From CAWFNW01 sp963817405 (lineage in GTDB: Bacteria; Actinomycetota; Coriobacteriia; Anaerosomatales; Anaerosomataceae): DNA of 64,000 bases. Shown here one piece after another: positions 16,122 to 24,452 of the stretch. The translations under genes were made by a program, and so were the position numbers. Below the pieces are notes generated by a model that was given only the letters and a program-made list of their open reading frames with translations, searched no databases and was not told the DNA's origin. How positions within the stretch are numbered: position 1 is the first letter of the stretch; every line of letters begins with the position of its first letter. The stretch covers positions 124,001-188,000 of the forward strand of contig CAWFNW010000001.1 in the NCBI GenBank assembly GCA_963817405.1, in the 5' to 3' direction.

Positions 16122-17110
16122 GCGTGCGACGGGTCATGCTCACGATCATGGGGATCGCCGCTGTGGCGCTCGTCCTCGCGATACCGTTCCTCACCGAGGA
16201 CCGGTACCTGCTCAAGGTCCTCATCTTCGTCGGCGTGAACGTGATCGTCATCGCCGGGCTGGCGTTACTGTTCGGACACGCCGGCCAGATCTCGCTTGGC
16301 CATGCGGCGTTCGTCGGCATCGGCGCGTACACGTCGGCGTACCTCACCACGGCGGCGGGCCTGCCGTGGCTCGTGGGCGTGGGGGCCGGGACGGTGCTTG
16401 CGGCGACCGCGGGGCTGCTGCTGGCGCTTCCGAGCCTTCGCCTCAAGGGCCACTACCTCGCGATGGCGACGCTCGGCTTCAACGAGATCGTCTACGTGCT
16501 CTTCCGCGAGCTCCGCGGTATCACCGGCGGGAACGACGGCCTCGGGGGGATCCCGTTCCCCCAGATCGGCAGCTTCCGCATCGACTCGCCCGCGGGCGTG
16601 TACCTCCTGGTGTGGGGCATCGCGCTCCTCGTCGTTGTGGTGGTCGCGAACATCGCGCGAAGCCGTCCGGGCCGGGCGATGCTCGCCATCCACGGCAGCG
16701 AGACCGGCGCTGTTGCGTGCGGCGTCGATGCCGTGCGCCTGAAGGTCCAGACGTTCGCCCTCTCGGCGGGGCTCGCAGGGCTCGCGGGGACGCTCTACGC
16801 ACACTCGGTCGGCTTCATCGCGCCGACGACGTTCGCGCTCGATCAGTCGGTCATCTACGTGGCGATGGTCGTGGTCGGCGGAACCGCATCGATCGCGGGG
16901 CCCGTCATAGCGACCGTCGCGTTGACGTTGCTGCCATACGCGGACGCGCTCATTCCGGGGCTCGGCAAGGAAGCGATCGCCTTCCTGCAGGACTGGGAGG
17001 CAGACCTCTACGGCGTCGCGATGATCGCGGTGGTGATCCTCATGCCGGCCGGGTTTGCGGGGCTGCTGAGAGCGCGGGCGCGACGTGCCGAGGCCGGTGA
17101 GCCCTCATGA
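16118..17110 (+). CDS. livM: Branched-chain amino acid ABC transporter permease
   Basis: 330 residues, about 8-9 membrane segments. Family marks: ALLFGHAGQISLGHAAFVG, LPSLRLKGHYLAMATLGF, and FALSAGLAGLAGTLYAHS. It pairs with LivH in the inner membrane to form the translocation path. The GTG start overlaps the livH stop. The stop overlaps the livG ATG by four bases (ATGA). All in one operon. Confidence 0.95.
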   Translation: MSVRRVMLTIMGIAAVALVLAIPFLTEDRYLLKVLIFVGVNVIVIAGLALLFGHAGQISLGHAAFVGIGAYTSAYLTTAAGLPWLVGVGAGTVLAATAGLLLALPSLRLKGHYLAMATLGFNEIVYVLFRELRGITGGNDGLGGIPFPQIGSFRIDSPAGVYLLVWGIALLVVVVVANIARSRPGRAMLAIHGSETGAVACGVDAVRLKVQTFALSAGLAGLAGTLYAHSVGFIAPTTFALDQSVIYVAMVVVGGTASIAGPVIATVALTLLPYADALIPGLGKEAIAFLQDWEADLYGVAMIAVVILMPAGFAGLLRARARRAEAGEPS

Positions 17111-17877
17111 ACCTGCTAGCGGTGCGCGACCTCTCAAAGCGATTCGGCGGCCTCGTTGCGGTCGATGAGGTTTCGTTTGATGTCTACGAGGGCACCATCA
17201 AGGCGCTGATCGGTCCGAACGGGGCCGGGAAGAGCACACTCTTCAACCTCCTCACGGGTTTCGACCGCGAAGATGCCGGAAGCGTTCGATTCGCCGGAGA
17301 GGCCCTCGATCGCCGGCGGCCGCACGCGGTCCTTCGTGCGGGCATCGCTCGGACGTTTCAGAACACACAGCTCTTCGAGGAGCTCACCGTTCGCGAGAAT
17401 GTGATCGTCGGCATGCACACTCGTTTCGAGACGGGCTTCGCGGCCGGAGCGCTGCGCCTCGGCCTGGCACGCCGTGAGGACCGCGCGGCGGCTGAGGACG
17501 CGGAGCGTCTGCTGCGCCTGCTCGGTGTGGCGCGCTACGCGTCGACGCGCGCCTCGGATGTGCCGCACGGTGCCCGGCGCCTCGCGGAGATCGCGCGTGC
17601 GCTCGGCGCACGGCCGACTATGCTGCTGCTCGACGAGCCCGCCGCCGGTCTCAACGCGACCGAGACCCATGCGCTCGCCCAGGCGCTCCGTCGCATCCGC
17701 GACGAGGGCGTGACGATCCTCGTCGTGGAGCACGACATGGGGCTCGTCATGGAGGTCTCCGACGAGATCGTCGTCCTCGACCAGGGACGCAAGATCGCCG
17801 AGGGGCCGCCGATGCTCATCCAGAAGGACGACGCCGTGATCGAGGCCTATCTCGGCGAGGTGACGATCGATGGGTGA
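17107..17877 (+). CDS. livG: Branched-chain amino acid ABC transporter ATP-binding protein LivG
   Basis: 256 residues. Walker A GPNGAGKST, Q-loop in ARTFQNTQLF, a LivG-type signature region (VPHGARRLAEIARAL in place of LSGGQ) and Walker B MLLLDEPAAGLN, then the H-loop VEHDMGLVM. The C-terminal tail IEAYLGE is typical of LivG. The ATG overlaps the livM stop; the stop overlaps the livF ATG. Confidence 0.96.
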   Translation: MNLLAVRDLSKRFGGLVAVDEVSFDVYEGTIKALIGPNGAGKSTLFNLLTGFDREDAGSVRFAGEALDRRRPHAVLRAGIARTFQNTQLFEELTVRENVIVGMHTRFETGFAAGALRLGLARREDRAAAEDAERLLRLLGVARYASTRASDVPHGARRLAEIARALGARPTMLLLDEPAAGLNATETHALAQALRRIRDEGVTILVVEHDMGLVMEVSDEIVVLDQGRKIAEGPPMLIQKDDAVIEAYLGEVTIDG

Positions 17878-18601
17878 ACCCGTCTTGCAGGTGCGGCAGC
17901 TCTCCGCCGGCTACGGCAGGATCGGCGTCGTCTCGGGGGTGTCGTTCGACGTCGCCGCGGGGGAGGTCGTGACGTTGATCGGCTCGAACGGCGCCGGCAA
18001 GTCCACGCTCCTGAAGGCGATCGCCGGCCTGATCTCGCCCTCAGCGGGTACGGTGGTGCTGGACGGCGCTATCGTGACGGGAACGGCGCCCGAACGCCTG
18101 GTCCGGGCAGGGCTCGTGCTCGTGCCCGAAGGCCGGATGCTCTTCGGCCCCATGAGCGTCATCGAGAATCTCATGCTGGGGGCGCACACCGAGCGACGTG
18201 CAGCCGTCGTCGACCAGCGTCTCGAACGCGTCCACGCGCTCTTCCCGGTTCTTGCCGAGCGTGCCGAGCAGCCTGCGGCGACGCTCTCGGGCGGCGAGCA
18301 GCAGATGCTCGCCATCGGGCGGGCGCTGATGTCGGGGCCGCACGTATTGCTACTCGACGAACCCTCTCTCGGCCTTGCGCCGAGAGTCATCAGCGAGATC
18401 TTCTCCGTCCTCGACGCGCTTCGCACCGAGGGTCTTGCGGTGCTGCTTGTGGAACAGGACGCGAACTTGGCGCTCAAACACGCGGACCGTGGCCTGGTCA
18501 TGCGCACCGGTCGTGTGGTGCTCGAAGGGCAAGCAACGGATCTTGCCCTTGACGAAGACGTGCGCCTGGCGTATCTCGGCGCCTGGCACGGGAAGGAGTA
18601 G
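17870..18601 (+). CDS. livF: Branched-chain amino acid ABC transporter ATP-binding protein LivF
   Basis: 243 residues. Walker A GSNGAGKST, signature LSGGEQQMLAIGRAL, Walker B VLLLDEPSLGLAP and the H-loop VEQDANLALKHADR. The EGRMLFG stretch is characteristic of LivF. It forms the nucleotide-binding heterodimer with LivG. The ATG overlaps the end of livG by eight bases. The acyl-CoA ligase gene follows after six bases, so it is likely in the same transcript. Confidence 0.96.
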   Translation: MGEPVLQVRQLSAGYGRIGVVSGVSFDVAAGEVVTLIGSNGAGKSTLLKAIAGLISPSAGTVVLDGAIVTGTAPERLVRAGLVLVPEGRMLFGPMSVIENLMLGAHTERRAAVVDQRLERVHALFPVLAERAEQPAATLSGGEQQMLAIGRALMSGPHVLLLDEPSLGLAPRVISEIFSVLDALRTEGLAVLLVEQDANLALKHADRGLVMRTGRVVLEGQATDLALDEDVRLAYLGAWHGKE

Positions 18602-18607
18602 GCGACG

Positions 18608-19912
18608 ATGCCGATCTGGAACCCCGAGTATGAGTGCATGCCGCGCGATGAGCTCGCGAAGCTGCAGCTCAGGCGGCTGCAGTCGACCGTGGCGTGGGTG
18701 CACGAGCGCGTACCGTACAACCGGGACGCCCTCGACGCGCTCGGCGTGAAGCCGCGCGACATCAAGTCGCTCGCCGACGTGCGCCACTTGCCGTTCACGG
18801 ACAAGACAGCGCTTCGCGACACCTACCCATTCGGGATGTTCGCCGTGCCGATGGACCAGGTCGTGCGTGTACACTCGTCGTCCGGGACGACCGGCAAGCC
18901 GATCGTCGTCGGCTACACCCGGGGCGATCTCAACACATGGTCGGAGTGCACGGCGCGCGTGGCCTCGGCCGCCGGCGTGGTCGAATCCGACCGGGTCCAG
19001 ATGGCGTTCCTCTACGGGATGTTCACCGGCGGATGGGGCATGCACTACGGCATTGAGCGCATCGGGGCGACCGTCTTTCCGGCGGGCAGCGGCAACACCG
19101 AGCGCCACCTGATGATGCTGCAGGACTTCGGGACGACAGCGCTTGTGGGTACACCCTCGTATGCGCTCTACATGGCCGAGATGGCAGAAAAGGCCGGCAT
19201 CGACGTCAAGGCGCTGCCGCTTCGGGTGGGCCTATTCGGCGGAGAGCCCTCGGGCGAGGGCATGCGTGCTGAGATCGAGGCCAGACTGGGAATTATTGCC
19301 ACTGACAACTACGGCCTGTCCGAGGTTATGGGCCCCGGCGTCAGTGGAGAGTGCGAGCACCAGCGCGGACTGCACATGAACGAGGACCACTTCTTGTTCG
19401 AGCTCGTCGATCCCGCGTCCGGCGAGCCTGTCGGGGAAGGGGAGGAGGGCGAGCTCATCATCACGCCGCTCACCAAGGAGGCCTTCCCGGTGCTCCGATA
19501 CCGTACGCATGACCTTACGACGATCGATACCGAGCCGTGCGCCTGCGGGCGCACGAACGCGCGCATGCGCAAGGTTCGCGCCCGGACGGACGACATGCTC
19601 ATCATCCGCGGCGTCAACGTCTTCCCGTCGCAGATCGAAGACGTGCTCTTCCAGATCGAGGGAATCGAGCCGCACTACCTCATCGTCGTGGCGCGCGAAG
19701 GCTCGCTCGATGCCCTCGAAGTTCGCATCGAAGTCGCTGAGGCGATATTCTCAGACGTGATGGCCGACATGGTTGCGTTCACGAAGCGGGCTTCCGACCG
19801 CATCCAGACGGTCATCGGGCTTCATCCCAAGGTGACGCTGGTGGAGCCCGGCACCATCGAGCGCACGGTCGGCAAAGCTCGCCGAGTGCTCGACACGCGC
19901 GTCATGGAGTAG
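18608..19912 (+). CDS. paaK: Phenylacetate-CoA ligase
   Basis: 434 residues, AMP-forming acyl-CoA synthetase of the PaaK family. Phosphate loop SSSGTTGKP near residue 93, GGEPSGEGM, DNYGLSEVMGPGV, RYRTHDLT and the C-terminal domain with RTDDMLIIRGVNVFPSQIE. It links aryl acetates such as phenylacetate with CoA. Next to iorAB it may run with the oxidoreductase product (aryl-acetyl-CoA), either releasing or activating aryl acetates. ATP direction cannot be read from sequence. ATG after AAGGAG. Confidence 0.93.
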   Translation: MPIWNPEYECMPRDELAKLQLRRLQSTVAWVHERVPYNRDALDALGVKPRDIKSLADVRHLPFTDKTALRDTYPFGMFAVPMDQVVRVHSSSGTTGKPIVVGYTRGDLNTWSECTARVASAAGVVESDRVQMAFLYGMFTGGWGMHYGIERIGATVFPAGSGNTERHLMMLQDFGTTALVGTPSYALYMAEMAEKAGIDVKALPLRVGLFGGEPSGEGMRAEIEARLGIIATDNYGLSEVMGPGVSGECEHQRGLHMNEDHFLFELVDPASGEPVGEGEEGELIITPLTKEAFPVLRYRTHDLTTIDTEPCACGRTNARMRKVRARTDDMLIIRGVNVFPSQIEDVLFQIEGIEPHYLIVVAREGSLDALEVRIEVAEAIFSDVMADMVAFTKRASDRIQTVIGLHPKVTLVEPGTIERTVGKARRVLDTRVME

Positions 19913-19936
19913 CGGGACGCCGACCGAAGGAGCCGA

Positions 19937-20479
19937 GTGATCGACAACACCCTCATTGCGGTCATCGCTGGTGCCGGAGCGCTTGCGCTCATCGCCCTTG
20001 CGGTCGCGGGGCTCGTGTTGTGGCGGCGCTCGATGAAGCGGGAGCTCCAGCGGCTGCTCGGCAGGCGCGAGGCGATCTACTCCGCGCTGAGGACGGTGGA
20101 GGCCGTGGTGTCGTCGCTTGCAGACGCGAGCGATGGGGACCTGGTGGCCTTCGCCCTCGACGGCGACGTCGAGGACCGGCGTGCGCTCGGCGAGGTTGCA
20201 TCGCAGATGCGCATCCAACGTGATGAACTCGCGGCACAGGCCCTGCCGAAGGCGCTTCAAGAGAGTGCGGACGCACTCGGGGGAGCCGCGGGGGCGCTCG
20301 CCGAGCAGACGGAGCGGACCGAGGCCATGGAGGGCGTCGAGGTGCTCGATGCGCTCGCGGCGATCGAGTTCAGCCGCGTTCGCACGCAGCTCCTTCGAGC
20401 CGACGTGGCTCTGCGCGAGCTCACGGAGCGGTATGGCGTTGATGAGGCCGCGGTCTACGGCGGCGGGATGTACATCTGA
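19937..20479 (+). CDS. Hypothetical membrane-anchored helical protein
   Basis: 180 residues, GTG start after GGAGCC. One N-terminal membrane segment (about 7-29) followed by WRRSMKREL, so the rest is cytoplasmic by the positive-inside rule. The remainder is helical and acidic, without a recognised domain. It lies 24 bases after paaK. Function unknown. Confidence 0.72.
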   Translation: MIDNTLIAVIAGAGALALIALAVAGLVLWRRSMKRELQRLLGRREAIYSALRTVEAVVSSLADASDGDLVAFALDGDVEDRRALGEVASQMRIQRDELAAQALPKALQESADALGGAAGALAEQTERTEAMEGVEVLDALAAIEFSRVRTQLLRADVALRELTERYGVDEAAVYGGGMYI

Positions 20480-20500
20480 CCACACGGGCAGGGAGTCGGC

Positions 20501-20950
20501 GTGATGGAGCGGAGTACCGGCAGGGGAGACATGGGTGGGGGAGCCGCCGTTCTTCGCCGCGTCCTGCCCTGGGTGCTGCTCGTGATCGTTCTGTGGGTGG
20601 CGATCGGCTTCTACGCGGACTACCGGGGCGCTGTTCGAGCGTCGCGCGCTGGAGGCTCGACGGAGGGGACCTCGAGCGTTGATGCGACGGGGGCGGGCGA
20701 GGCGACGGCACAGCCGAACGGTGCAGGAGGCGCGGCTGCCGTCCCGGCGGTGGGCACGGTCACGGTGCTCGCGGACGGCCTGAACCTCCGCACGCAGCCG
20801 AGCACGAGCGCCTCGGTCATCAAGCGCTTGGATGTGAACATCAAACTTGAGCTTCTCGCCACCCGCGAGGGCTGGTACCAGGTGCGGGACAGCGAAGGGT
20901 ATGAAGGCTGGGTCGCGGCCGGCGGCCAGTACACGAGACTCGACAAGTAA
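20501..20950 (+). CDS. Membrane-anchored bacterial SH3-domain protein
   Basis: 149 residues. Membrane segment about 20-40, then a Gly/Ala/Ser-rich linker, and a C-terminal SH3b domain (about 85-148) with LNLRTQPSTSASVIKRL and GWYQVRDSEGYEGWVA. SH3b domains outside the membrane usually bind cell-wall peptides. GTG 20501 is used; ATG 20504 is equally possible. The order with the flanking small genes suggests an envelope-related group. Confidence 0.78.
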   Translation: MMERSTGRGDMGGGAAVLRRVLPWVLLVIVLWVAIGFYADYRGAVRASRAGGSTEGTSSVDATGAGEATAQPNGAGGAAAVPAVGTVTVLADGLNLRTQPSTSASVIKRLDVNIKLELLATREGWYQVRDSEGYEGWVAAGGQYTRLDK

Positions 20951-20967
20951 GTCGCGGAGGGCCGTTC

Positions 20968-21282
20968 ATGCGGCAGATAATCGGTAGTGCAGACGAGTTC
21001 TACCGTCTGCGCGTCGTGACCGTGGACGCCAGCGACGCACCAGCCCTCGATTGGCGCGAGGACATCCTGTGGCGCCGCCCGGTGGCGGATGGCGTCGACG
21101 AGCGCGTCCTGCAGCGGTTGGAGGCGGTGGCTATTGCCGACATGGAGCGCGCCTGGACACTCGGCGAGTTCGTAACCACGAGCGAAGCACACGCGGCGAT
21201 GCAGGAGGCCGATCTCGATCTCCGGGGCATGACGAAGTCGCAGTTCGAGGATGCGTACCTGCGCCGCGACGAATCCAGCTGA
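20968..21282 (+). CDS. Hypothetical protein
   Basis: 104 residues, ATG after GGAGGG. Acidic, mixed helix and strand, no membrane segment and no motif that I recognise. It follows the SH3 gene by 17 bases and ends the plus-strand run. Base composition and codon use are like the neighbours. Confidence 0.68.
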   Translation: MRQIIGSADEFYRLRVVTVDASDAPALDWREDILWRRPVADGVDERVLQRLEAVAIADMERAWTLGEFVTTSEAHAAMQEADLDLRGMTKSQFEDAYLRRDESS

Positions 21283-21353
21283 TCTTCGTCGCCTGCGTCA
21301 CAACGCGTGGTTCCTGACGACGCGGACTGAGGGCCCGCGGCGCCAACCGGGTG

Positions 21354-21372
21354 CTTCTCGACTGGGGAGAAG
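21354..21372 (+). terminator. Weak hairpin after the orphan gene group
   Basis: 6-bp stem CTTCTC / GAGAAG with a 7-base loop, 72 bases after the last plus-strand stop. The AT-rich patch follows it. A possible termination zone, not a classical U-tract terminator. Confidence 0.3.
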
Positions 21373-21506
21373 AGTCGCGAATTCTCATAACGACATAAGA
21401 TATATTATCGGGCTTTTGAGGTGAGCACGAAGAGGAGCCTGCACGGTGTACGGCCGGGGTCTGGCACCTCTTGGACCCGAACGCGTCATATGGTGCAGGA
21501 ACGAAG

Positions 21507-21543
21507 CGGCCCCGGACCGCGATGGGATCGCAGCCCGGGGCCG
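21507..21543 (-). terminator. Strong hairpin downstream of the uracil permease gene
   Basis: Perfect 9-bp outer stem CGGCCCCGG / CCGGGGCCG with a smaller inner stem GCGAT / ATCGC. On the minus strand it is followed by a moderately T-rich CTTCGTTCCT. It lies about 60 bases past the permease stop. Probable terminator; it might also end a plus-strand transcript. Confidence 0.55.
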
Positions 21544-21602
21544 TCGTATCGAGCGCGTGCGCAACTGCGTCTCAGCTACGGCGCACGGTCACTCCTTCGT
21601 CG

Positions 21603-22937
21603 CTAGGCCTCCTCCGAAGCCGCCTGCGCCTGCAGGTCGCCACTGAAGTCCGGTGCGTCGAGCGCCAGGCCCTCGGACTCGTGCGGCAGGATGAGGTTGA
21701 GCACGATGCCCAAGACGGTGGCGAGCGCCATGCCCGGAATCGTGTAGTGGCCGAGCGGGATCGTGTAGCCGCCGGTCTCCATACCGATGCCGACCACGAG
21801 GACGACGCTCGACAGGATGAGGTTCCTGCTGTGGCTGTAGTCGATACCCGAGTCTACGAGGAGCCTGAGCCCGCTTGACGCGATCAGACCGAACAGCAGA
21901 AGCGAGATGCCGCCCATGACCGCCGTCGGGATCGAGCTGATGACCGCCGAGAGCTTCGGCACGAAGCCGCCGATAATGAATGCGAAGGCACCCGCAAACC
22001 AGAAGAGCTGTGTCGAGAACACCTTCGTGACCGCCATGACGCCGATGTTCTCGGCATACGTGGTAGACGGCGTCCCGCCGACGGCGCCGGAGAGCGCGGT
22101 TGCGAGCCCGTCACCGAAGAGCGACTGCGGCAGCATGGGCGTGAAGTCCTTGCCTGTGATCTCGTTGATCACGAGCAGATGACCGATGTGTTCGACGACC
22201 ACCACGAGCGCCACGGGCGCGATGATGAGAATCGCGTTCAGCTCGAACTTCGGGTACGTAAAATACTGCCACGGCCAGTCGAGCCACTTCGCGGCCGCAA
22301 TACCCTCGAAGCTCACCATCCCGAGCGCCACGGCGACGCCGTAACCCACGATGATGCCCAGGAGGATCGGGATCGTCTTCGCGAAGCCCTTCAGATACGA
22401 GGAGAACGCGATGGCGGACAAAAGCGTGATGGCGGCGACCTCGAGACCCGCCAGATCGATTCCTTGCGTTGGGTCCGCGAACGGGAACATCGCCATCTTG
22501 ACGGCGGTGGCAGAGAGTCCGAGCCCGATGACGATGACGACCGCGCCGACTACCGCGGGCGGCAGGACCTTGTTGAGCCAGCCGGTACCGAACAGCTTGA
22601 TGATGCCGGCGACGAGCATGTAGACGAGTCCCGCCACGACGAGACCGCCGAGGGCAGCCGGGATGTTCTTGCCGCCCGGTCCTCCACCCACCGCGATGAT
22701 CGGAGCGATGAACGCGAAGCTCGAGCCGAGGTAGCTGGGAATCTTGTTCTTCACGCAGATGAGATAGAGGATCGTGCCGATGCCCGAGGTCATAAGGCCG
22801 ATGCCGGGGTGCAGGCCGGTCAGGTACGGCACGAGTACCGTGGCGCCGAACATCGCCATCAGGTGCTGTATTGACAGAGGTATCGCCTGAGCCAGAGGAA
22901 GCTTCTCGTCGGTCTGGATGATCCGCTTGACGGTCAC
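21603..22937 (-). CDS. uraA: Uracil permease (NCS2 / UraA family)
   Basis: 444 residues, about 12-14 membrane segments. N-terminal family mark LAQAIPLSIQHLMAMFGATVLVP, then SYLGSSFAFIAP. The mid-protein VVVEHIGHLLVINEITGKDF and TPSTTYAENIGVMAVTKVFST are close to UraA/PyrP. Imports uracil, probably with protons. GTG start after GGGGGAT; ten bases behind the other permease, so one operon. Confidence 0.92.
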   Translation of the reverse strand: MTVKRIIQTDEKLPLAQAIPLSIQHLMAMFGATVLVPYLTGLHPGIGLMTSGIGTILYLICVKNKIPSYLGSSFAFIAPIIAVGGGPGGKNIPAALGGLVVAGLVYMLVAGIIKLFGTGWLNKVLPPAVVGAVVIVIGLGLSATAVKMAMFPFADPTQGIDLAGLEVAAITLLSAIAFSSYLKGFAKTIPILLGIIVGYGVAVALGMVSFEGIAAAKWLDWPWQYFTYPKFELNAILIIAPVALVVVVEHIGHLLVINEITGKDFTPMLPQSLFGDGLATALSGAVGGTPSTTYAENIGVMAVTKVFSTQLFWFAGAFAFIIGGFVPKLSAVISSIPTAVMGGISLLLFGLIASSGLRLLVDSGIDYSHSRNLILSSVVLVVGIGMETGGYTIPLGHYTIPGMALATVLGIVLNLILPHESEGLALDAPDFSGDLQAQAASEEA

Positions 22938-22946
22938 GAGATCCCC

Positions 22947-24302
22947 CTAGCCGATTGCGGCTTGGATACTGGGCAGGACGAACGCGATGACGAACAGGAG
23001 GCTGACGATATACATCAGCCAGTGGATGTCCTTGGACTTGCCATTGAGGAGCTTGATGATCACGAAGCTGATGAAGCCGAGGCCGATGCCGTAGCTGATG
23101 TTGTACGTGAGCGGGATGCCCACGATAACGAGGAACGCCGGGAAGGCGTTCTCGAAGTCAGCCCACGGGATGTCCTTGATACCGGCCATCATCAGAAAGC
23201 CGACGACGATGAGTGCGCCGGCGGTGATCGAAGTCGACCCCCCGATCATGGCGATGATCGGGGTGAAGAATGCCGTCAGCGCGAAGAGGATGCCGGTGAC
23301 GATCGAGGTGAGGCCGGTGCGCCCGCCCTCGGCAACGCCGGCTGCGGACTCGACGTAGGTCGTAATCGAGCTCGCGCCGAACAGGCCACCGACCGCTGCC
23401 GCAACCGAGTCGACCGCAAGGATGTTCCGGATACCGGGGACCTTGCCGTCCTTGTCGACGAAGCCGGCCTGCTCGCCGATCGACAGCACGGTGCCCATGG
23501 TGTCGAAGAAGTCGGTCAGCATGACCGCGAAGACGAAGAGCAGGAGCGTCGGTGTGAAGACCTGCAAGAGCGCGATAGACGTGGTACCCTCCGGCGTCTG
23601 GAACGGGGCCATGAAGGTGCGGAAGTCGAGCGGAGCGACGACGCTCGACGGCAGGCTCGTGACTTTGAAGAGCAGCGCCGCGATGGCCGCCACAAGGATG
23701 CCCCAGAGGATATCTCCCTTCACCTTAAGCGAGTGGAACACGAGGATCGCGACGAGGCCGATGAGCGAGACCCAGACGGCCGGCTTGCTGAAGTCACCGA
23801 GCTGCACGAGCGTGGCGGGGTTGGCGGTCACGATACCGCCGTCAACGAGGCCGATGAAGGTGATGAAGAGACCGATGCCGACGCCGATGGCCCGCTTCAG
23901 GTTGATTGGAATCGCGTGCATGATCGCTTCCCGCAAACCCGTCATCACCAGCAACAGGATGATGAGACCCTCGACGAACACGACCGACATGCCGACCTGC
24001 CAGGGCACACCCGCACCGAGGATGATGCTGAACGCTACGACCGCGTTCAGGCCCATGCCCGATGCAAGTGCCAAGGGGCGGTTCGCGATGAGACCCATAG
24101 CGATGCACATGAGTGCGGCGCCGAGTGCAGTGGCGGTGGCAAGCGCGGGAATCCAGTCGGCGCCTGCGTCGCCGAACACCGCTGAGAGAATGCCGGGGTT
24201 GACGAAGATGATGTATGCCATGGTCATGAACGTGGTAATGCCGGCGATGATCTCAGTGCGAGCGCTCGTACCGCGCTCCTTGAACTTGAAGAAACCCTCC
24301 AT
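22947..24302 (-). CDS. AzgA-type purine permease (adenine/guanine/hypoxanthine)
   Basis: 451 residues from ATG 24302, which has AAGGAAGGAT eight bases upstream; an in-frame extension to 24422 is rejected. About 12-14 membrane segments. The family is recognised by EIIAGITTFMTMAYIIFVNP at the start, GMGLNAVVAFSIILG, MLTDFFDTMGTVLSIGEQAG and SSITTYVESAAGVAEGGRTG. Members import adenine, guanine or hypoxanthine. Fits the hpt and apt salvage genes. Confidence 0.93.
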   Translation of the reverse strand: MEGFFKFKERGTSARTEIIAGITTFMTMAYIIFVNPGILSAVFGDAGADWIPALATATALGAALMCIAMGLIANRPLALASGMGLNAVVAFSIILGAGVPWQVGMSVVFVEGLIILLLVMTGLREAIMHAIPINLKRAIGVGIGLFITFIGLVDGGIVTANPATLVQLGDFSKPAVWVSLIGLVAILVFHSLKVKGDILWGILVAAIAALLFKVTSLPSSVVAPLDFRTFMAPFQTPEGTTSIALLQVFTPTLLLFVFAVMLTDFFDTMGTVLSIGEQAGFVDKDGKVPGIRNILAVDSVAAAVGGLFGASSITTYVESAAGVAEGGRTGLTSIVTGILFALTAFFTPIIAMIGGSTSITAGALIVVGFLMMAGIKDIPWADFENAFPAFLVIVGIPLTYNISYGIGLGFISFVIIKLLNGKSKDIHWLMYIVSLLFVIAFVLPSIQAAIG

Positions 24303-24419
24303 CGCACCGATCCTTCCTTGATGTGGTACCTGTTGTTTGGTGTGCGGGTCTCGAATCCGGACCATCGGTTCCCCTGCAGGTGGTGTTGTTCGGTCCCACG
24401 CCCCCTTTCTCGTCACATG

Positions 24420-24447
24420 CACATAAGCGAGTCGTGACCTTATGTAA
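24420..24447 (-). promoter_or_regulatory. Operator-like inverted repeat and possible promoter of the permease operon
   Basis: A perfect 7-bp inverted repeat ACATAAG / CTTATGT with an 11-base spacer (24421-24445). It overlaps a weak promoter on the minus strand (-35 TTACAT at 24442-24447, 16-base spacer, -10 TATGTG at 24420-24425). Located about 120 bases before the purine permease start. Binding protein unknown. Confidence 0.35.
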
Positions 24448-24452
24448 GGCTG

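Larger units (their letters stand above)
21283..21602. other. 320-base gap with AT-rich patch and hairpins
   Basis: No credible gene. It holds a 6-bp hairpin at 21354-21372 (CTTCTC / GAGAAG), then an AT-rich patch at about 21380-21409 in otherwise GC-rich DNA, and a strong GC hairpin at 21507-21543. Short open frames here lack a ribosome binding site and family resemblance. It could hold the ends of two convergent transcripts, or a short untranslated RNA. Confidence 0.6.

Noticed and set aside
21421..21606. Small plus-strand open frames in the 320-base gap
   Set aside because: Overlap a strong hairpin, no family resemblance, Arg/Gly-rich composition of a random GC frame.
22179..24185. Plus-strand open frames opposite the two permeases
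   Set aside because: Asp/Arg/His-rich shadow sequence of membrane-protein codons; no motif.
24303..24452. Purine riboswitch upstream of the permease operon
   Set aside because: None of the conserved loop sequences of purine riboswitches could be recognised on either strand; only an inverted repeat is seen.
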